The notes under the pieces: model-generated
What the model saw: only the letters and a program-made list of their open reading frames with translations
The model's database searches: none
What the model was told of the DNA's origin: nothing
Source of the DNA: Croceivirga sp.
GTDB taxonomy: Bacteria; Bacteroidota; Bacteroidia; Flavobacteriales; Flavobacteriaceae
Assembly: GCA_028281025.1 (NCBI GenBank)
Contig: JANQKR010000025.1
Span: 1-61,226, forward strand
Length of the DNA: 61,226 nucleotides
Reading direction: 5' to 3'
Program-made: the position numbers and the translations under genes
Part shown: positions 41,966 through 51,227 of the stretch, piece after piece
How positions within the stretch are numbered: the first letter of the stretch is position 1
How the letters are laid out: each line of letters starts with the position of its first letter

Positions 41966-43479
41966 TCCATATACTTTTTTGCAACATTCAATGCTCTTAA
42001 TGATTCTTTCTTTTTGGACATATGTCCATCCATCTTATCCAAAATGGCCCGTAAGGTAGCAATTGCCTGGTTAATATGCGGTCCTTTGTTGAGCATGACA
42101 CATTCCGCCCTCGCTCCTTCCGCGGCATCACTGATTTCTGCCCTGGTCGGGATTCCTTTTTTGGCCAATGTTTCCAAAACCTGGGTAGCCCAAATAACAG
42201 GGATATGGGCCGCTTCACATATCCAAAGTAATTCTTTCTGCACCTCGGAAATACGTTCAAAACCCATTTCCACGGCCAAGTCGCCACGGGCAATCATCAC
42301 GCCAATTTTATTGCGTTCCATTCCCTTGATCAAAATACTGGGAAAGTTTTCAAACGCCTCCTGGTTTTCTATTTTGAACACTACCCCAATATCTTTTGCA
42401 TTGAGGGCATCCAATTCATCATAGAGGATTTGAACGTCACTGTCGCTTCGTACAAAGGAGTACCCTAAAATGTCCGCATGCCCACAGGCAAATGGCAATA
42501 CGGACATATCATTTTCAGTAAGGGCCGGAAGGTTCAATTTTGTATGAGGAAGGTTAATCCCTTTTTGTAAGCCTAACTTGGGCTTAAAACACTTCACTAT
42601 CTCTATGGTTATGCTATCCCCATCCTTATCGACAACCAGCCCTTTGATCATGCCATCATCAAACAAAATTGGATCCCCAAGCCTTACATCATCTATGATT
42701 TGCGGTAGGGAAACATTGAGTTCGGCCACCCTGACCTGTTTTCCCTTTTTGTTGAATTTGGAAGTGGGGACGGAAACGGGCAGTTTGGTCAAAATAAGAC
42801 GTTCCCCCTGCCGAAGGACCATTTTCTTGATTCCCTTTCCCTTCCCCTTTTTATTGGAAAGGGAAATAGCTCCTGTCCGAATTTTAGGCCCTGCCAGGTC
42901 CATGTAGATCTTAATGGACTTCCCCAAACTTTTTGATACGGTCCGAACATTATGGACCATGGCCTTCCAAATGGTTTCATTATCATGTCCCAAATTGATT
43001 CGGGCCACGTCCATTCCATTTTCCGCCATCTGTCGTACAATGGTGACATCAAAGGCTGCTGCAATAGGAAGCGTAACCATGACCTTGGTCTTCGCATTTT
43101 CTTCAGCGGAACCAAAAAGACTTTCTATGTGCCTGTTGAGTAGATTTCTACTTTCCTGATATCCAAAGGACTCCTCACTAAAATCAACTTCAATATGGCT
43201 ACCGGATATCCGTTGAAGATTGTGAATGACATTGTTCAAATTCTGTAGAACATATCCTTCTGCGGTACGTATGGACGAAAGTCCAAGTTCCGACAATGCA
43301 TCTTGATAGGGGCGTAGGTCAAAACTACGCAGGACCAAATAGTGAAAAAGATTGGCTGCACTTTGGACATAGTCCCCGTGAAGACCTCCTTTTGGCAAAT
43401 CAATCTTTGATTGCCCATACAGGATGGCCCTTTGGACACAGCCCAATTCCTCCACTAGTTGCTCAATCTTCATCTTCAA
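41932..43479 (-). CDS. Atypical pyruvate kinase (N-terminal extension, no C-terminal domain)
   Basis: 515 residues. A helical extension of about 135 residues without recognised function precedes the kinase barrel. Catalytic blocks are present but altered: MDVARINLGHD (usual NFSHG serine is Gly), YMDLAGPKIRTG (usual DTKGPEIR), FKIENQEAFENF with the catalytic lysine, VMIARGDLAVEMGFE, WATQVLETL and PTRAEISDAAEG. The usual C-terminal allosteric domain is missing, as the chain ends shortly after the barrel. It may be an unregulated pyruvate kinase or a relative with a changed substrate. ATG at 43473 is a possible alternative start. Confidence 0.78.
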   Translation of the reverse strand: MKMKIEQLVEELGCVQRAILYGQSKIDLPKGGLHGDYVQSAANLFHYLVLRSFDLRPYQDALSELGLSSIRTAEGYVLQNLNNVIHNLQRISGSHIEVDFSEESFGYQESRNLLNRHIESLFGSAEENAKTKVMVTLPIAAAFDVTIVRQMAENGMDVARINLGHDNETIWKAMVHNVRTVSKSLGKSIKIYMDLAGPKIRTGAISLSNKKGKGKGIKKMVLRQGERLILTKLPVSVPTSKFNKKGKQVRVAELNVSLPQIIDDVRLGDPILFDDGMIKGLVVDKDGDSITIEIVKCFKPKLGLQKGINLPHTKLNLPALTENDMSVLPFACGHADILGYSFVRSDSDVQILYDELDALNAKDIGVVFKIENQEAFENFPSILIKGMERNKIGVMIARGDLAVEMGFERISEVQKELLWICEAAHIPVIWATQVLETLAKKGIPTRAEISDAAEGARAECVMLNKGPHINQAIATLRAILDKMDGHMSKKKESLRALNVAKKYMEWQDQEVNRIY

Positions 43480-43494
43480 ATCATTTCTTACACC

Positions 43495-44769
43495 TTAAAA
43501 AGATCCATTAAACCTTTCATAGGCCGCCTTTTCCAGCATTTCTTGATGGTCTGGGTGGGCAATGGAAATCATTGCCTTGGCCCGTTGCTGTAAGTTCTTT
43601 CCAAACAAGTTCACCACGCCGTGTTCTGTGGCCACATAATGGACATGGGCCCGTGTAGTGGTCACTCCGGCTCCGGATTTAAGGATTGGTACAATTTTGG
43701 ACATCCCCTTTTTTGTAGCCGATGAAAGGGCAAAAATCGGCTTACCTCCTGGTGATAGTGCGGCGCCCCTTATAAAATCCATTTGGCCTCCAACCCCGGA
43801 AAACTGGTAGCTACCAATAGTATCTGCACATACTTGCCCGGTAATGTCAATTTCTATGGCACTATTGATAGCGGTAACCCTAGGGTTCCTCCGAATCCGT
43901 GCCGTATCATTGGTATAGGCCGCATCCCTAAAATCACAAATAGGATTATCATCTATAAAATCATAAAGTTTTCTAGAACCTGCCGCAAAACAGCTTACAA
44001 TCTTACCCCTTTTCACTTTTTTCGCCTTACCGGTAATCACTCCGCTTTCCAAAAGGGGCAATACCCCATCTGAAAACAGTTCCGTATGGATGCCCAAATC
44101 CTTATGGTTACCTAAATTGGACAATACCGCGTCCGGGATATTTCCAATACCCATTTGAAGCGTGGCGCCATCCTCTATGAGATTGGCAACGTTTTTTCCA
44201 ATCTGTTTTTCTATATCAAATATTGGGGTTGGAGGATGTTCATGGATAGGCCTATCCACTTCGCACGCCAGTGTTATTTCATCTACATGGACAATACCGG
44301 TACCATGGGTTCGGGGAACAGAGGGGTTGATTTGGGCCACAATGGTCTTTCCGGAACGCACTGCAGGTAATGCCACGTCCACGGAAACACCAAGGGAACA
44401 ATAGCCATGCTTATCCGGCGGGGAAACTTGTACAAAAGCCACATCGATGGGTAAATATCCATCATAAAACAATCGGTGTATTTCACTCAAAAAAACGGGA
44501 ACATAACCGGCTTTTGGGGTATTTACGCTTTTTCGAACATTGCCTCCCACAAAACAAGAGTTCAAATGAAATGTTTTGTTATAGGGCTCCTGGGTATATT
44601 TGGCCCCTCCTTCCGTATGGATGGAAACCATTTCAACATCTTCCAACTCTTGATACCTATCGCATAAAGCATCAATCAATTCATTTGGGGTCATCGCTGC
44701 TCCTTGCAAGAACACCCTATCACCCGATTTTACCAGTTTTACAACTTCTTCTACTGTTGTGATTCGCAT
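43495..44769 (-). CDS. Acetyl-CoA hydrolase/CoA-transferase family protein
   Basis: Transfers or hydrolyses CoA of short acyl-CoAs, cytoplasmic. The start ATG at 44769 (MRITTVEEVVKLVKSGDRVFLQ) is chosen over an upstream GTG/ATG frame at 44829. The 424 residues have the two alpha/beta CoA-transferase halves, including ATLQMGIGNIPDAVL, ELFSDG and the C-terminal VHYVATEHGVVNLFGK. Its closeness to pyruvate kinase (15 nt gap) suggests a link between pyruvate and acetyl/succinyl-CoA metabolism, for example acetate:succinyl-CoA transfer. Confidence 0.9.
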   Translation of the reverse strand: MRITTVEEVVKLVKSGDRVFLQGAAMTPNELIDALCDRYQELEDVEMVSIHTEGGAKYTQEPYNKTFHLNSCFVGGNVRKSVNTPKAGYVPVFLSEIHRLFYDGYLPIDVAFVQVSPPDKHGYCSLGVSVDVALPAVRSGKTIVAQINPSVPRTHGTGIVHVDEITLACEVDRPIHEHPPTPIFDIEKQIGKNVANLIEDGATLQMGIGNIPDAVLSNLGNHKDLGIHTELFSDGVLPLLESGVITGKAKKVKRGKIVSCFAAGSRKLYDFIDDNPICDFRDAAYTNDTARIRRNPRVTAINSAIEIDITGQVCADTIGSYQFSGVGGQMDFIRGAALSPGGKPIFALSSATKKGMSKIVPILKSGAGVTTTRAHVHYVATEHGVVNLFGKNLQQRAKAMISIAHPDHQEMLEKAAYERFNGSF

Positions 44770-44876
44770 TTTGTTTTTTATTTTTTTTGTTTCCTTAAGC
44801 ACAATCAAAAACCTTATGGAAATCCACAAAAATTTTCATTTATGCCTAAGAAAATTGTTATTCTCCAAAAGAACTT

Positions 44877-45587
44877 CTATGGTTGGTGACATTCCAAATC
44901 TGTGGACACCATCTCTTGTGTTACCGGTTTGGGGGATAGGTATGGTATTCCAAGACCCAAACCCCTAACGATGAACATGAACCCAATGACCACCACAAAA
45001 ACTGGAACCAACTTCTTTATTTTTGACTTGGCCTTTATACCAAAAAGGCCACTGGCAAATACGGCCGATGTCATCAGTGGAATCGTACCTATTCCAAACA
45101 ATACCATATAGAGGGTTCCCTGTATGGGGCTGCCCAGGGCAATTGCCCCAAAAAGTGCAACATAGACCAATCCACAGGGCAGGAATCCGTTAAGGAAACC
45201 AATGGTCAAAAATGTATCTGGAGTGCGTTTTTTTAATGCCTCCCCCAATCTTGATTTTATGCTGTTCAAAAGGCCATAAATGGGTTTTGTTGGATGGAAT
45301 CCTTTAAGGAGCCGGGAAGGAACAAGGACCAATAAAATCATAATGGCCCCGATGGCAATGGAGAGCTTTTGTTGCACTCCGAACAACTGAAGCCCTTTAC
45401 CCACAAAACCAAATGCCAAACCCAATAGTCCATAGGAAACCAGTCTGCCAAAATGATAAACAAATAACTGAAATAGCTTTCTTTGTTTATTTTTTCGATC
45501 CAAGGGGAGCATAAACGCTATTGGACCACACATTCCCAAACAGTGCAAACTACCTAAAAACCCAAGTGCCAAGGCGGAAAGGAGCAT
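44877..45587 (-). CDS. Sulfite exporter TauE/SafE-like membrane protein of the cbb3 cluster
   Basis: 236 residues with six predicted helices; starts LLSALALGFLGSLHCLGMCG, the mark of the SafE/CcdA-like family found beside cbb3 oxidase assembly genes. HCLGMCGP carries Cys residues that could handle copper or thiols. It follows ccoH by 1 nt. Its exact cargo is not known; a role in copper delivery to CcoN is inferred from position. Confidence 0.85.
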   Translation of the reverse strand: MLLSALALGFLGSLHCLGMCGPIAFMLPLDRKNKQRKLFQLFVYHFGRLVSYGLLGLAFGFVGKGLQLFGVQQKLSIAIGAIMILLVLVPSRLLKGFHPTKPIYGLLNSIKSRLGEALKKRTPDTFLTIGFLNGFLPCGLVYVALFGAIALGSPIQGTLYMVLFGIGTIPLMTSAVFASGLFGIKAKSKIKKLVPVFVVVIGFMFIVRGLGLGIPYLSPKPVTQEMVSTDLECHQP

Positions 45588-45588
45588 A

Positions 45589-46035
45589 TTAATACGTTAG
45601 CTTTTGTTTGTGCAAAAAGGTTTTACCTTTATAATGCCATTCAATGGCAATGTCCCATCGACCGTCTACGAGGCGATTGTCAGGTATGAGCAAATGTGTG
45701 TTGGATAAACTTATTGGAAAGTTAAAATCCAAATGCCTGTTCGACGGTCGGTATAGGGACACTTTACCAGTGACATTTTTAGGGTTAAAGTTTTTGGGGA
45801 ACGTAATAAGCAAACCATCCTCAGATTTACGTACGCTGAGTTCCTCATCAAGCTCCGCTGCATTTTTTTCGGCATCAATTTCTTTCTGATAAGCGAGTTC
45901 CTGCTTATAGTAATCCTTGGTGACCAATTCATGGTCCGTCCTATTATCCGTATTCATTCGTATTACGAAATACATAATAAAGGAGATAAACGCAACGAAT
46001 GCCAAAACGATTCCTGTCCCCCAGTTAAATTTCAT
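45589..46035 (-). CDS. ccoH: CcoH/FixH family cbb3 assembly protein
   Basis: 148 residues: one N-terminal membrane anchor (WGTGIVLAFVAFISFIMYFV) and a periplasmic beta-domain with VTKDYYKQELAYQKEIDA, the typical FixH stretch. It assists assembly or stability of the cbb3 oxidase. It lies 120 nt after ccoG, with a three-unit tandem repeat between them. Confidence 0.9.
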   Translation of the reverse strand: MKFNWGTGIVLAFVAFISFIMYFVIRMNTDNRTDHELVTKDYYKQELAYQKEIDAEKNAAELDEELSVRKSEDGLLITFPKNFNPKNVTGKVSLYRPSNRHLDFNFPISLSNTHLLIPDNRLVDGRWDIAIEWHYKGKTFLHKQKLTY

Positions 46036-46039
46036 ATAC

Positions 46040-46081
46040 TTAGTTAATCGTTATTAGTTAATAGTTATTAGTTAATGGTTA
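46040..46081. repeat. Three tandem copies of a 14-bp unit
   Basis: TTAGTTAATCGTTA, TTAGTTAATAGTTA and TTAGTTAATGGTTA lie head to tail (46040-46053, 46054-46067, 46068-46081), differing at a single position. They sit between ccoG and ccoH, immediately upstream of the ccoH start on the other side of the gap. Confidence 0.75.
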
Positions 46082-46155
46082 AAAGTCTTTTGGTTAAAGA
46101 CCGGATTTATAATTACAATTGGTACCTTTCACTTTTAAACCATTAACTTAAAATT

Positions 46156-47565
46156 TCAATTATAGCTCCTAGGTGCCAAAAATTGGGTAACGGTGGTTTC
46201 AATCAATTCACCCCCACTGTATACGCCAATTTCCAACTTATCCTTGTCCCCTGTTAGGGCAGCGTTGTTTATTTCAATAAATAAGGTCCCTTCTGCCAGA
46301 TCCTGGGCCGGCACTTTGAAGGTATCGTTGGATACCATATTGATGTTCCCATTATGTGAAAGGAGCTTAAAACTTACATTTTCAATGGTCTCAGTAGTCT
46401 TGTTCACCAACTTATAGGTATAGACATTGCTGATCATATTGTTTGCCTTTCTTTCATAAAGCTGTCCGGGCAATCTAAAAATATTTGCTTCCAAATCATT
46501 ACGGAGGAACAGCATGCCAACGAGCACCCCGACCAAAATGGTCAATACCGCCGCATAGCCTTTCATCCTTGCCGTAAACCTAAACTTCTCGTTGTGGGTG
46601 ATTTCTCGTTCACTGGCATAACGAATCAATCCTTTGGGCCTATTGATACTTTCCATGATATGGTCACACTCATCAATACAAGCCGTACAGTTTACGCACT
46701 CCAACTGGGTTCCATTCCTAATATCAATTCCCGTAGGACATACGTGCACACATTGGAAACAATCTATGCAATCCCCATGTCCAAGGGCTTCCCGATCTTC
46801 ATTCTTTCTAAACTTTTTTCTTCCACTCGGTCCTTCCCCCCTTTTATGGTCATAGGCCACAACAATGGATCTATCGTCCAAAAGCACCCCTTGCAATCTT
46901 CCATATGGACAGGCGATTATACACACCTGTTCACGGAACCAAGCAAAAACGAAATAGAAGACCGCTGTGAAGATGAGCAATGGAATTATGGTTCCCAAAT
47001 GCGCCAAAGGCCCATCAACGATATATTGCAACAAACGGTCACTGCCTATTAAATAGGCCAAAAAGATATTTGCAATTAAAAAGGAGATGATGAAGAAGAT
47101 GGTCCATTTCAACACTCGTTTTCTAATCTTCTTAGCGGTCCAGGGTGCCTTTTGCAAACGCATCTGTGCACCACGGTCACCATCTATCCAATATTCTATC
47201 CTACGGAACACCATTTCCATAAAAATGGTTTGCGGACAGATCCAACCGCAAAAAATCCTGCCAAAGGCCACTGTAAAAAGGGCAATAAAAATCACCCCTA
47301 AAATCATGGAGATCACAAACAGATGAAAATCCTGGGGCCAAAATGGGAAACCAAAGATGTTAAATCGACGTTCCAAAACATTGAACATCAAAAACTGATT
47401 CCCATTGATTTTTACAAAAGGGGCTGCAAAAAGAAACAAGAGCAAGCCATAGCTGACGTATTTACGATACTCCAAAAATCTGCCGCTAGGCTTTTTAGGA
47501 TACACCCAAGCCCTTTTCCCATCTGCGGTAATAGTTCCTATTGAATCCCTAAAATTTTCTTCCAT
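46156..47565 (-). CDS. ccoG: CcoG: cbb3 oxidase assembly ferredoxin-like protein
   Basis: 469-residue membrane-bound iron-sulfur protein involved in Cu(II) reduction and cbb3 maturation. Four to five helices surround RIFCGWICPQTIFMEMVFRR and IACPYGRLQG; two 4Fe-4S motifs follow: CIDCFQCVHVCPTGIDIR and CVNCTACIDECD. A C-terminal IgG-like domain (about 370-469) completes the standard architecture. It lies 60 nt after ccoP. Confidence 0.96.
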   Translation of the reverse strand: MEENFRDSIGTITADGKRAWVYPKKPSGRFLEYRKYVSYGLLLFLFAAPFVKINGNQFLMFNVLERRFNIFGFPFWPQDFHLFVISMILGVIFIALFTVAFGRIFCGWICPQTIFMEMVFRRIEYWIDGDRGAQMRLQKAPWTAKKIRKRVLKWTIFFIISFLIANIFLAYLIGSDRLLQYIVDGPLAHLGTIIPLLIFTAVFYFVFAWFREQVCIIACPYGRLQGVLLDDRSIVVAYDHKRGEGPSGRKKFRKNEDREALGHGDCIDCFQCVHVCPTGIDIRNGTQLECVNCTACIDECDHIMESINRPKGLIRYASEREITHNEKFRFTARMKGYAAVLTILVGVLVGMLFLRNDLEANIFRLPGQLYERKANNMISNVYTYKLVNKTTETIENVSFKLLSHNGNINMVSNDTFKVPAQDLAEGTLFIEINNAALTGDKDKLEIGVYSGGELIETTVTQFLAPRSYN

Positions 47566-47625
47566 AGCCCTAATATCAGACCACTATTTGTTGCACTCCC
47601 ATTTTTAGGGAGGGAACCCTTGTTT

Positions 47626-48570
47626 TTAATTCATTGCCACTATAGTGGAATCCTGTGCCTGTTCCGCTGGCGCTTCTTCCGTTTCCGAAGGTGCATCCGG
47701 GTCCACCCAAATTTCCCCTTCCGGTGCCTTTGGATTTGCCGGTGTGGTCCCTTGGAATTGTAATAGATAGCTTGCCACCTGGGCCATTTCCACGGGCTTT
47801 AAGCTATTTTTCCATGCGACCATTCCCTTACCGTCACGTCCGCCTTCCGAAATGGTACGGAACACATTTTTTATGCCCCCGCCCAAAATCCAGTACTCAT
47901 CGGTGAGGTTTGGACCAATACCTCCTCCACCATCTGCCATATGGCAAACCACACAATTCGCCGTGAAAATCTTCTCACCTGCCGATAAATCCGAAGCATC
48001 CGTAAGCACTTCCACGGTATTCACGTCCACCAAATTCTTTGCTGTCTTCTTGTATTCCTCAATTGCGATTTTGGCCTCGGCCACCTCATTTTCATACTCT
48101 ATCGCCTGGGTATAGTCCCCTACAATATGAAAACGTACCAGGTAGACCAATCCAAAGATGATGGTCACATAGAACATATAGACCCACCATGGGGGCAATA
48201 CATTGTCCAATTCCCGAATACCATCGTAATTGTGATCCAAAATGATCTCCCCTTCCTTTTCAATGGAGCGACTCCTCGTTAATCTCTTGTAGATGTTGTC
48301 CAGCCATTTGAACTCCACTTTCCTATTCTTTGCCTCCAGATATCGTTCTTGCGCATCGGCGGACAGGGTTTGGAACATGACGTTCTCTATGGACTTCAAA
48401 ATGACTTCGATGGCTATCAAAATCAATAGGACCATCAGCATAAAAAACTGGGTGATCGGATATTCAATGATGGCCGGTTTGTCACCGGAATCAATGAAGT
48501 ACTCCATCAATCCGAAGACGATGAAAAACAATACTGGAATTCGTATCCACCAAGGTGTTCTAGACATCAT
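47626..48570 (-). CDS. ccoP: cbb3 oxidase subunit CcoP (single haem c)
   Basis: 314 residues with an N-terminal membrane part (two helices and the NVLPPWWVYMFYVTIIFGLVY segment) and a C-terminal cytochrome domain with one haem motif, CVVCH, near residue 210, followed by GIGPNLTDEYW and the Met ligand in KGMVAWK. Proteobacterial CcoP has two haems; the one-haem form is usual in Bacteroidota. A Pro/Glu-rich tail ends the protein. It overlaps ccoQ by 11 nt. Confidence 0.94.
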   Translation of the reverse strand: MMSRTPWWIRIPVLFFIVFGLMEYFIDSGDKPAIIEYPITQFFMLMVLLILIAIEVILKSIENVMFQTLSADAQERYLEAKNRKVEFKWLDNIYKRLTRSRSIEKEGEIILDHNYDGIRELDNVLPPWWVYMFYVTIIFGLVYLVRFHIVGDYTQAIEYENEVAEAKIAIEEYKKTAKNLVDVNTVEVLTDASDLSAGEKIFTANCVVCHMADGGGGIGPNLTDEYWILGGGIKNVFRTISEGGRDGKGMVAWKNSLKPVEMAQVASYLLQFQGTTPANPKAPEGEIWVDPDAPSETEEAPAEQAQDSTIVAMN

Positions 48571-48760
48571 AACTTTCTTTATTTATTGGTTGGTCATTAT
48601 CCAAGGGCAGTTCGCCCATTTCCTTAATATGGGATTTGCTTGCGGTAAACACCCACCAAAAAAGCAGGGTGAAGAACACAAAGAATATCAATAGTGATAT
48701 CATGGGATAGGTTGCAATCCCATCGATACTTTCCATATGGCTTTTTACAAACTTCAACAT
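48560..48760 (-). CDS. ccoQ: cbb3 oxidase small subunit CcoQ
   Basis: 66 residues with one membrane helix (MISLLIFFVFFTLLFWWVF) and a short acidic tail, in the CcoQ position between ccoNO and ccoP (4 nt after ccoNO, 11 nt overlap with ccoP). Thought to stabilise the assembled oxidase. Confidence 0.85.
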   Translation of the reverse strand: MLKFVKSHMESIDGIATYPMISLLIFFVFFTLLFWWVFTASKSHIKEMGELPLDNDQPINKESYDV

Positions 48761-48764
48761 CGCC

Positions 48765-50966
48765 TTATTTGTTTTCTGACAGTAAACCGTCGTTGTCCTT
48801 TACTTTAATATCCGTACCCAATCTTTGCAGATAGGCAATCAAGGAAACAATCTCGCGATCGCGCATTTCCACAAACTCCTCCCCATTTTCCTGGGCATAC
48901 TTTTTATCCGCCTCGTAGGTCCTCACAAATTCCGGATCGCTATAAAGGTTTTTCTCTATTTGAAGTGCCTGTTCTGCCATTGATTGCTGTGCATTGGTAA
49001 TGTCCTCATCCGTGTAAGGAACGCCCAAGGTCACCATTGCATTCATTTTGGCTTCAACACCACTTCTATCGTGCTTATTTTTCACCAACCATTGATAGGC
49101 GGGCATAATCGATCCTGCGGAAGTACTTTGCGGGTCGTACATATGGTTCAAATGCCAGTTGTCCGAATACTTTCCTCCTACCCGGAGTAAATCAGGTCCC
49201 GTGCGCTTACTTCCCCAAAGGAAAGGATGATCGTAAACAAACTCACCTGCTTTGGCATACTCACCATAACGTTCCACTTCACTTCGGAAGGGCCGAATCA
49301 TTTGGGAGTGACAACCCACACATCCTTCACGGATATAGAGGTCACGTCCTTCCAACTCCAATGGAGTATAGGGTTTAACACTTGTAATGGTGGGGATATT
49401 GGATTTTACCAATAAGGTTGGGATAATCTGGACGATCCCTCCAATCAATATGGCCACTGTGGCCAAAATGGTCAATTGAACCGGTCTTCGTTCCAACCAG
49501 GTATGGAAGGTCTCCCCAGCGGTCCTTCTACCGGTGACCCTTGTCAAAGCGGGGGCCTCTGCTAACTCATCCTCAACCGCACTTCCTTTTCTAATGGTCA
49601 CGATAACATTGTATACCATGATCAGCATTCCCACAATAAAGAGGGTACCTCCAATGGCACGCATCCAATACATGGGGATGATCTGTTGTACCGTTTCCAA
49701 GAAGTTACCGTATACCAAAGTTCCATCTGGATTAAACTCCTTCCACATGAGTGCTTGGGTAAAACCGGCAACGTACATGGGCAAAGCATACAGCACGATG
49801 CCCAGGGTACCTATCCAAAAATGAAGGTTGGCCAGCCCTTTGGAATATAAGGTGGTCTTGAACATCTTTGGCACCAAATAGTAAATCATACCAAAGGTGA
49901 GGAAGCCATTCCACGCCAAGGCACCAACGTGTACGTGGGCAATGACCCAGTCACTAAAGTGGGCAATGGCATTTACATTTTTTAGGGACAGCATGGGTCC
50001 TTCAAAAGTGGCCATACCATAACCGGTAATGGCTACCACCATGAACTTCAATGTAGCATCACTCCGCACCTTGTCCCAAACACCCCTAAGGGTCAACAGT
50101 CCATTGATCATACCACCCCAGGAAGGTGCAATAAGCATTACTGAAAACACAACCCCAAGATTTTGGGCCCAATCCGGCAATGAGGAGTACAACAAATGGT
50201 GCGGCCCGGCCCAGATGTAAATAAATATCAAGGACCAAAAGTGGACAATTGACAATCTATAGGAATATACCGGCCTGTTTGCGGCCTTGGGCACAAAGTA
50301 ATACATGAGGCCCAAGAATGGAGTGGTTAAAAAGAAGGCCACGGCATTATGCCCATACCACCACTGAACCAAGGCATCCTGAACCCCGGCGTACACTGAA
50401 TAACTTTTTAAGGCAGCCACCGGCAATTCCAGGCTATTGAAAATATGCAGTACCGCCACCGTGACAAAAGTGGCTATATAAAACCAAATGGCCACATATA
50501 AATGGCGTTGTCTCCGTTTGAGGATCGTACCGATCATATTCCAGCCAAAAACAACCCAAATCAACGCAATGGCAATATCTATGGGCCATTCCAACTCTGC
50601 GTATTCTTTTGAGGTGGTAATCCCTAAAGGAAGGGTAATTGCGGCCGACACAATAATGAGCTGCCAACCCCAAAAATTGATGTTGCTCAGCGCATCGCTG
50701 AACATCCTTGCCTTTAGCAATCGCTGCAAGGAGTAATATACCCCGGCAAAAATGGCGTTGCCCACAAAAGCAAAAATCACGGCATTGGTATGCAATGGAC
50801 GAAGACGCCCAAAACTTAGCCACGAAATGCCATCGGTCAGGTTGGGAAACAAGAACATAAAGGCCAATAAAAGGCCTACCACCATTCCCACAACTCCCCA
50901 TAGCATCGTGGCATAGAGAAATTTTTGTACGATTTTATTATCGTAGTGAAATTGCTGTACTTCCAT
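48765..50966 (-). CDS. ccoN: Fused cbb3 oxidase subunits I and II (CcoNO)
   Basis: 733 residues reduce oxygen to water at high affinity and pump protons. The first 475 residues are CcoN: twelve-helix haem-copper core with PLHTNAVIFAFVGN, the CuB ligands in VQWWYGHNAVAFFLT and GPHHLLYSS, and the haem ligand in VIAHVHVGALAWNGF. A linker leads to a CcoO-like part with the haem motif CVGCHSQM near residue 568 and the sequence GPDLLRVGGKYSDNWH. Fusion of N and O is usual in Bacteroidota. It lies 2 nt after ccoS. Confidence 0.96.
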   Translation of the reverse strand: MEVQQFHYDNKIVQKFLYATMLWGVVGMVVGLLLAFMFLFPNLTDGISWLSFGRLRPLHTNAVIFAFVGNAIFAGVYYSLQRLLKARMFSDALSNINFWGWQLIIVSAAITLPLGITTSKEYAELEWPIDIAIALIWVVFGWNMIGTILKRRQRHLYVAIWFYIATFVTVAVLHIFNSLELPVAALKSYSVYAGVQDALVQWWYGHNAVAFFLTTPFLGLMYYFVPKAANRPVYSYRLSIVHFWSLIFIYIWAGPHHLLYSSLPDWAQNLGVVFSVMLIAPSWGGMINGLLTLRGVWDKVRSDATLKFMVVAITGYGMATFEGPMLSLKNVNAIAHFSDWVIAHVHVGALAWNGFLTFGMIYYLVPKMFKTTLYSKGLANLHFWIGTLGIVLYALPMYVAGFTQALMWKEFNPDGTLVYGNFLETVQQIIPMYWMRAIGGTLFIVGMLIMVYNVIVTIRKGSAVEDELAEAPALTRVTGRRTAGETFHTWLERRPVQLTILATVAILIGGIVQIIPTLLVKSNIPTITSVKPYTPLELEGRDLYIREGCVGCHSQMIRPFRSEVERYGEYAKAGEFVYDHPFLWGSKRTGPDLLRVGGKYSDNWHLNHMYDPQSTSAGSIMPAYQWLVKNKHDRSGVEAKMNAMVTLGVPYTDEDITNAQQSMAEQALQIEKNLYSDPEFVRTYEADKKYAQENGEEFVEMRDREIVSLIAYLQRLGTDIKVKDNDGLLSENK

Positions 50967-50968
50967 AA

Positions 50969-51160
50969 TTATTCAGTTTGACTTTTATTTTGGTTGTTAT
51001 TCTTATCGGTAGTATTCACCAGTTCATCTTCAAAAAGCATCCGGACGGACGGTGTATAGGAATCATCATATTGACCGCTCCTGACCGTAAAGATGAAAGC
51101 TGCAAAAAAGACAATAGCAACACACACACTTATGCTCAGTAACACATAAATTACGCTCAT
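50969..51160 (-). CDS. ccoS: CcoS cbb3 maturation protein
   Basis: 63 residues: one membrane helix (VIYVLLSISVCVAIVFFAAFIF) then SGQYDDSYTPSVRMLFED, the CcoS mark. Needed in model bacteria for cofactor insertion. It is the first gene after the FNR-type promoter and heads the ccoS-NO-Q-P-G unit. Confidence 0.9.
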   Translation of the reverse strand: MSVIYVLLSISVCVAIVFFAAFIFTVRSGQYDDSYTPSVRMLFEDELVNTTDKNNNQNKSQTE

Positions 51161-51179
51161 ACCTATTTAAATTCGGGTG

Positions 51180-51222
51180 TAAAACTACCTTTATGATTCA
51201 TTGAAAAAAATGACATTTATCA
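51180..51222 (-). promoter_or_regulatory. FNR-type promoter of the cbb3 operon (operator TGACATTTATCA, -7 TAGTTTTA)
   Basis: Operator 51211-51222, centre 51216.5. On the minus strand TAGTTTTA (51187 to 51180) is 29.5 bp away. The leader to the ccoS ATG (51160) is about 14 nt. Confidence 0.74.
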
Positions 51223-51227
51223 GATTT

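Noticed and set aside
46594-47052. 152-residue ORF antisense to ccoG
   Set aside because: Shadow of ccoG; the sense frame has complete Fe-S motifs.
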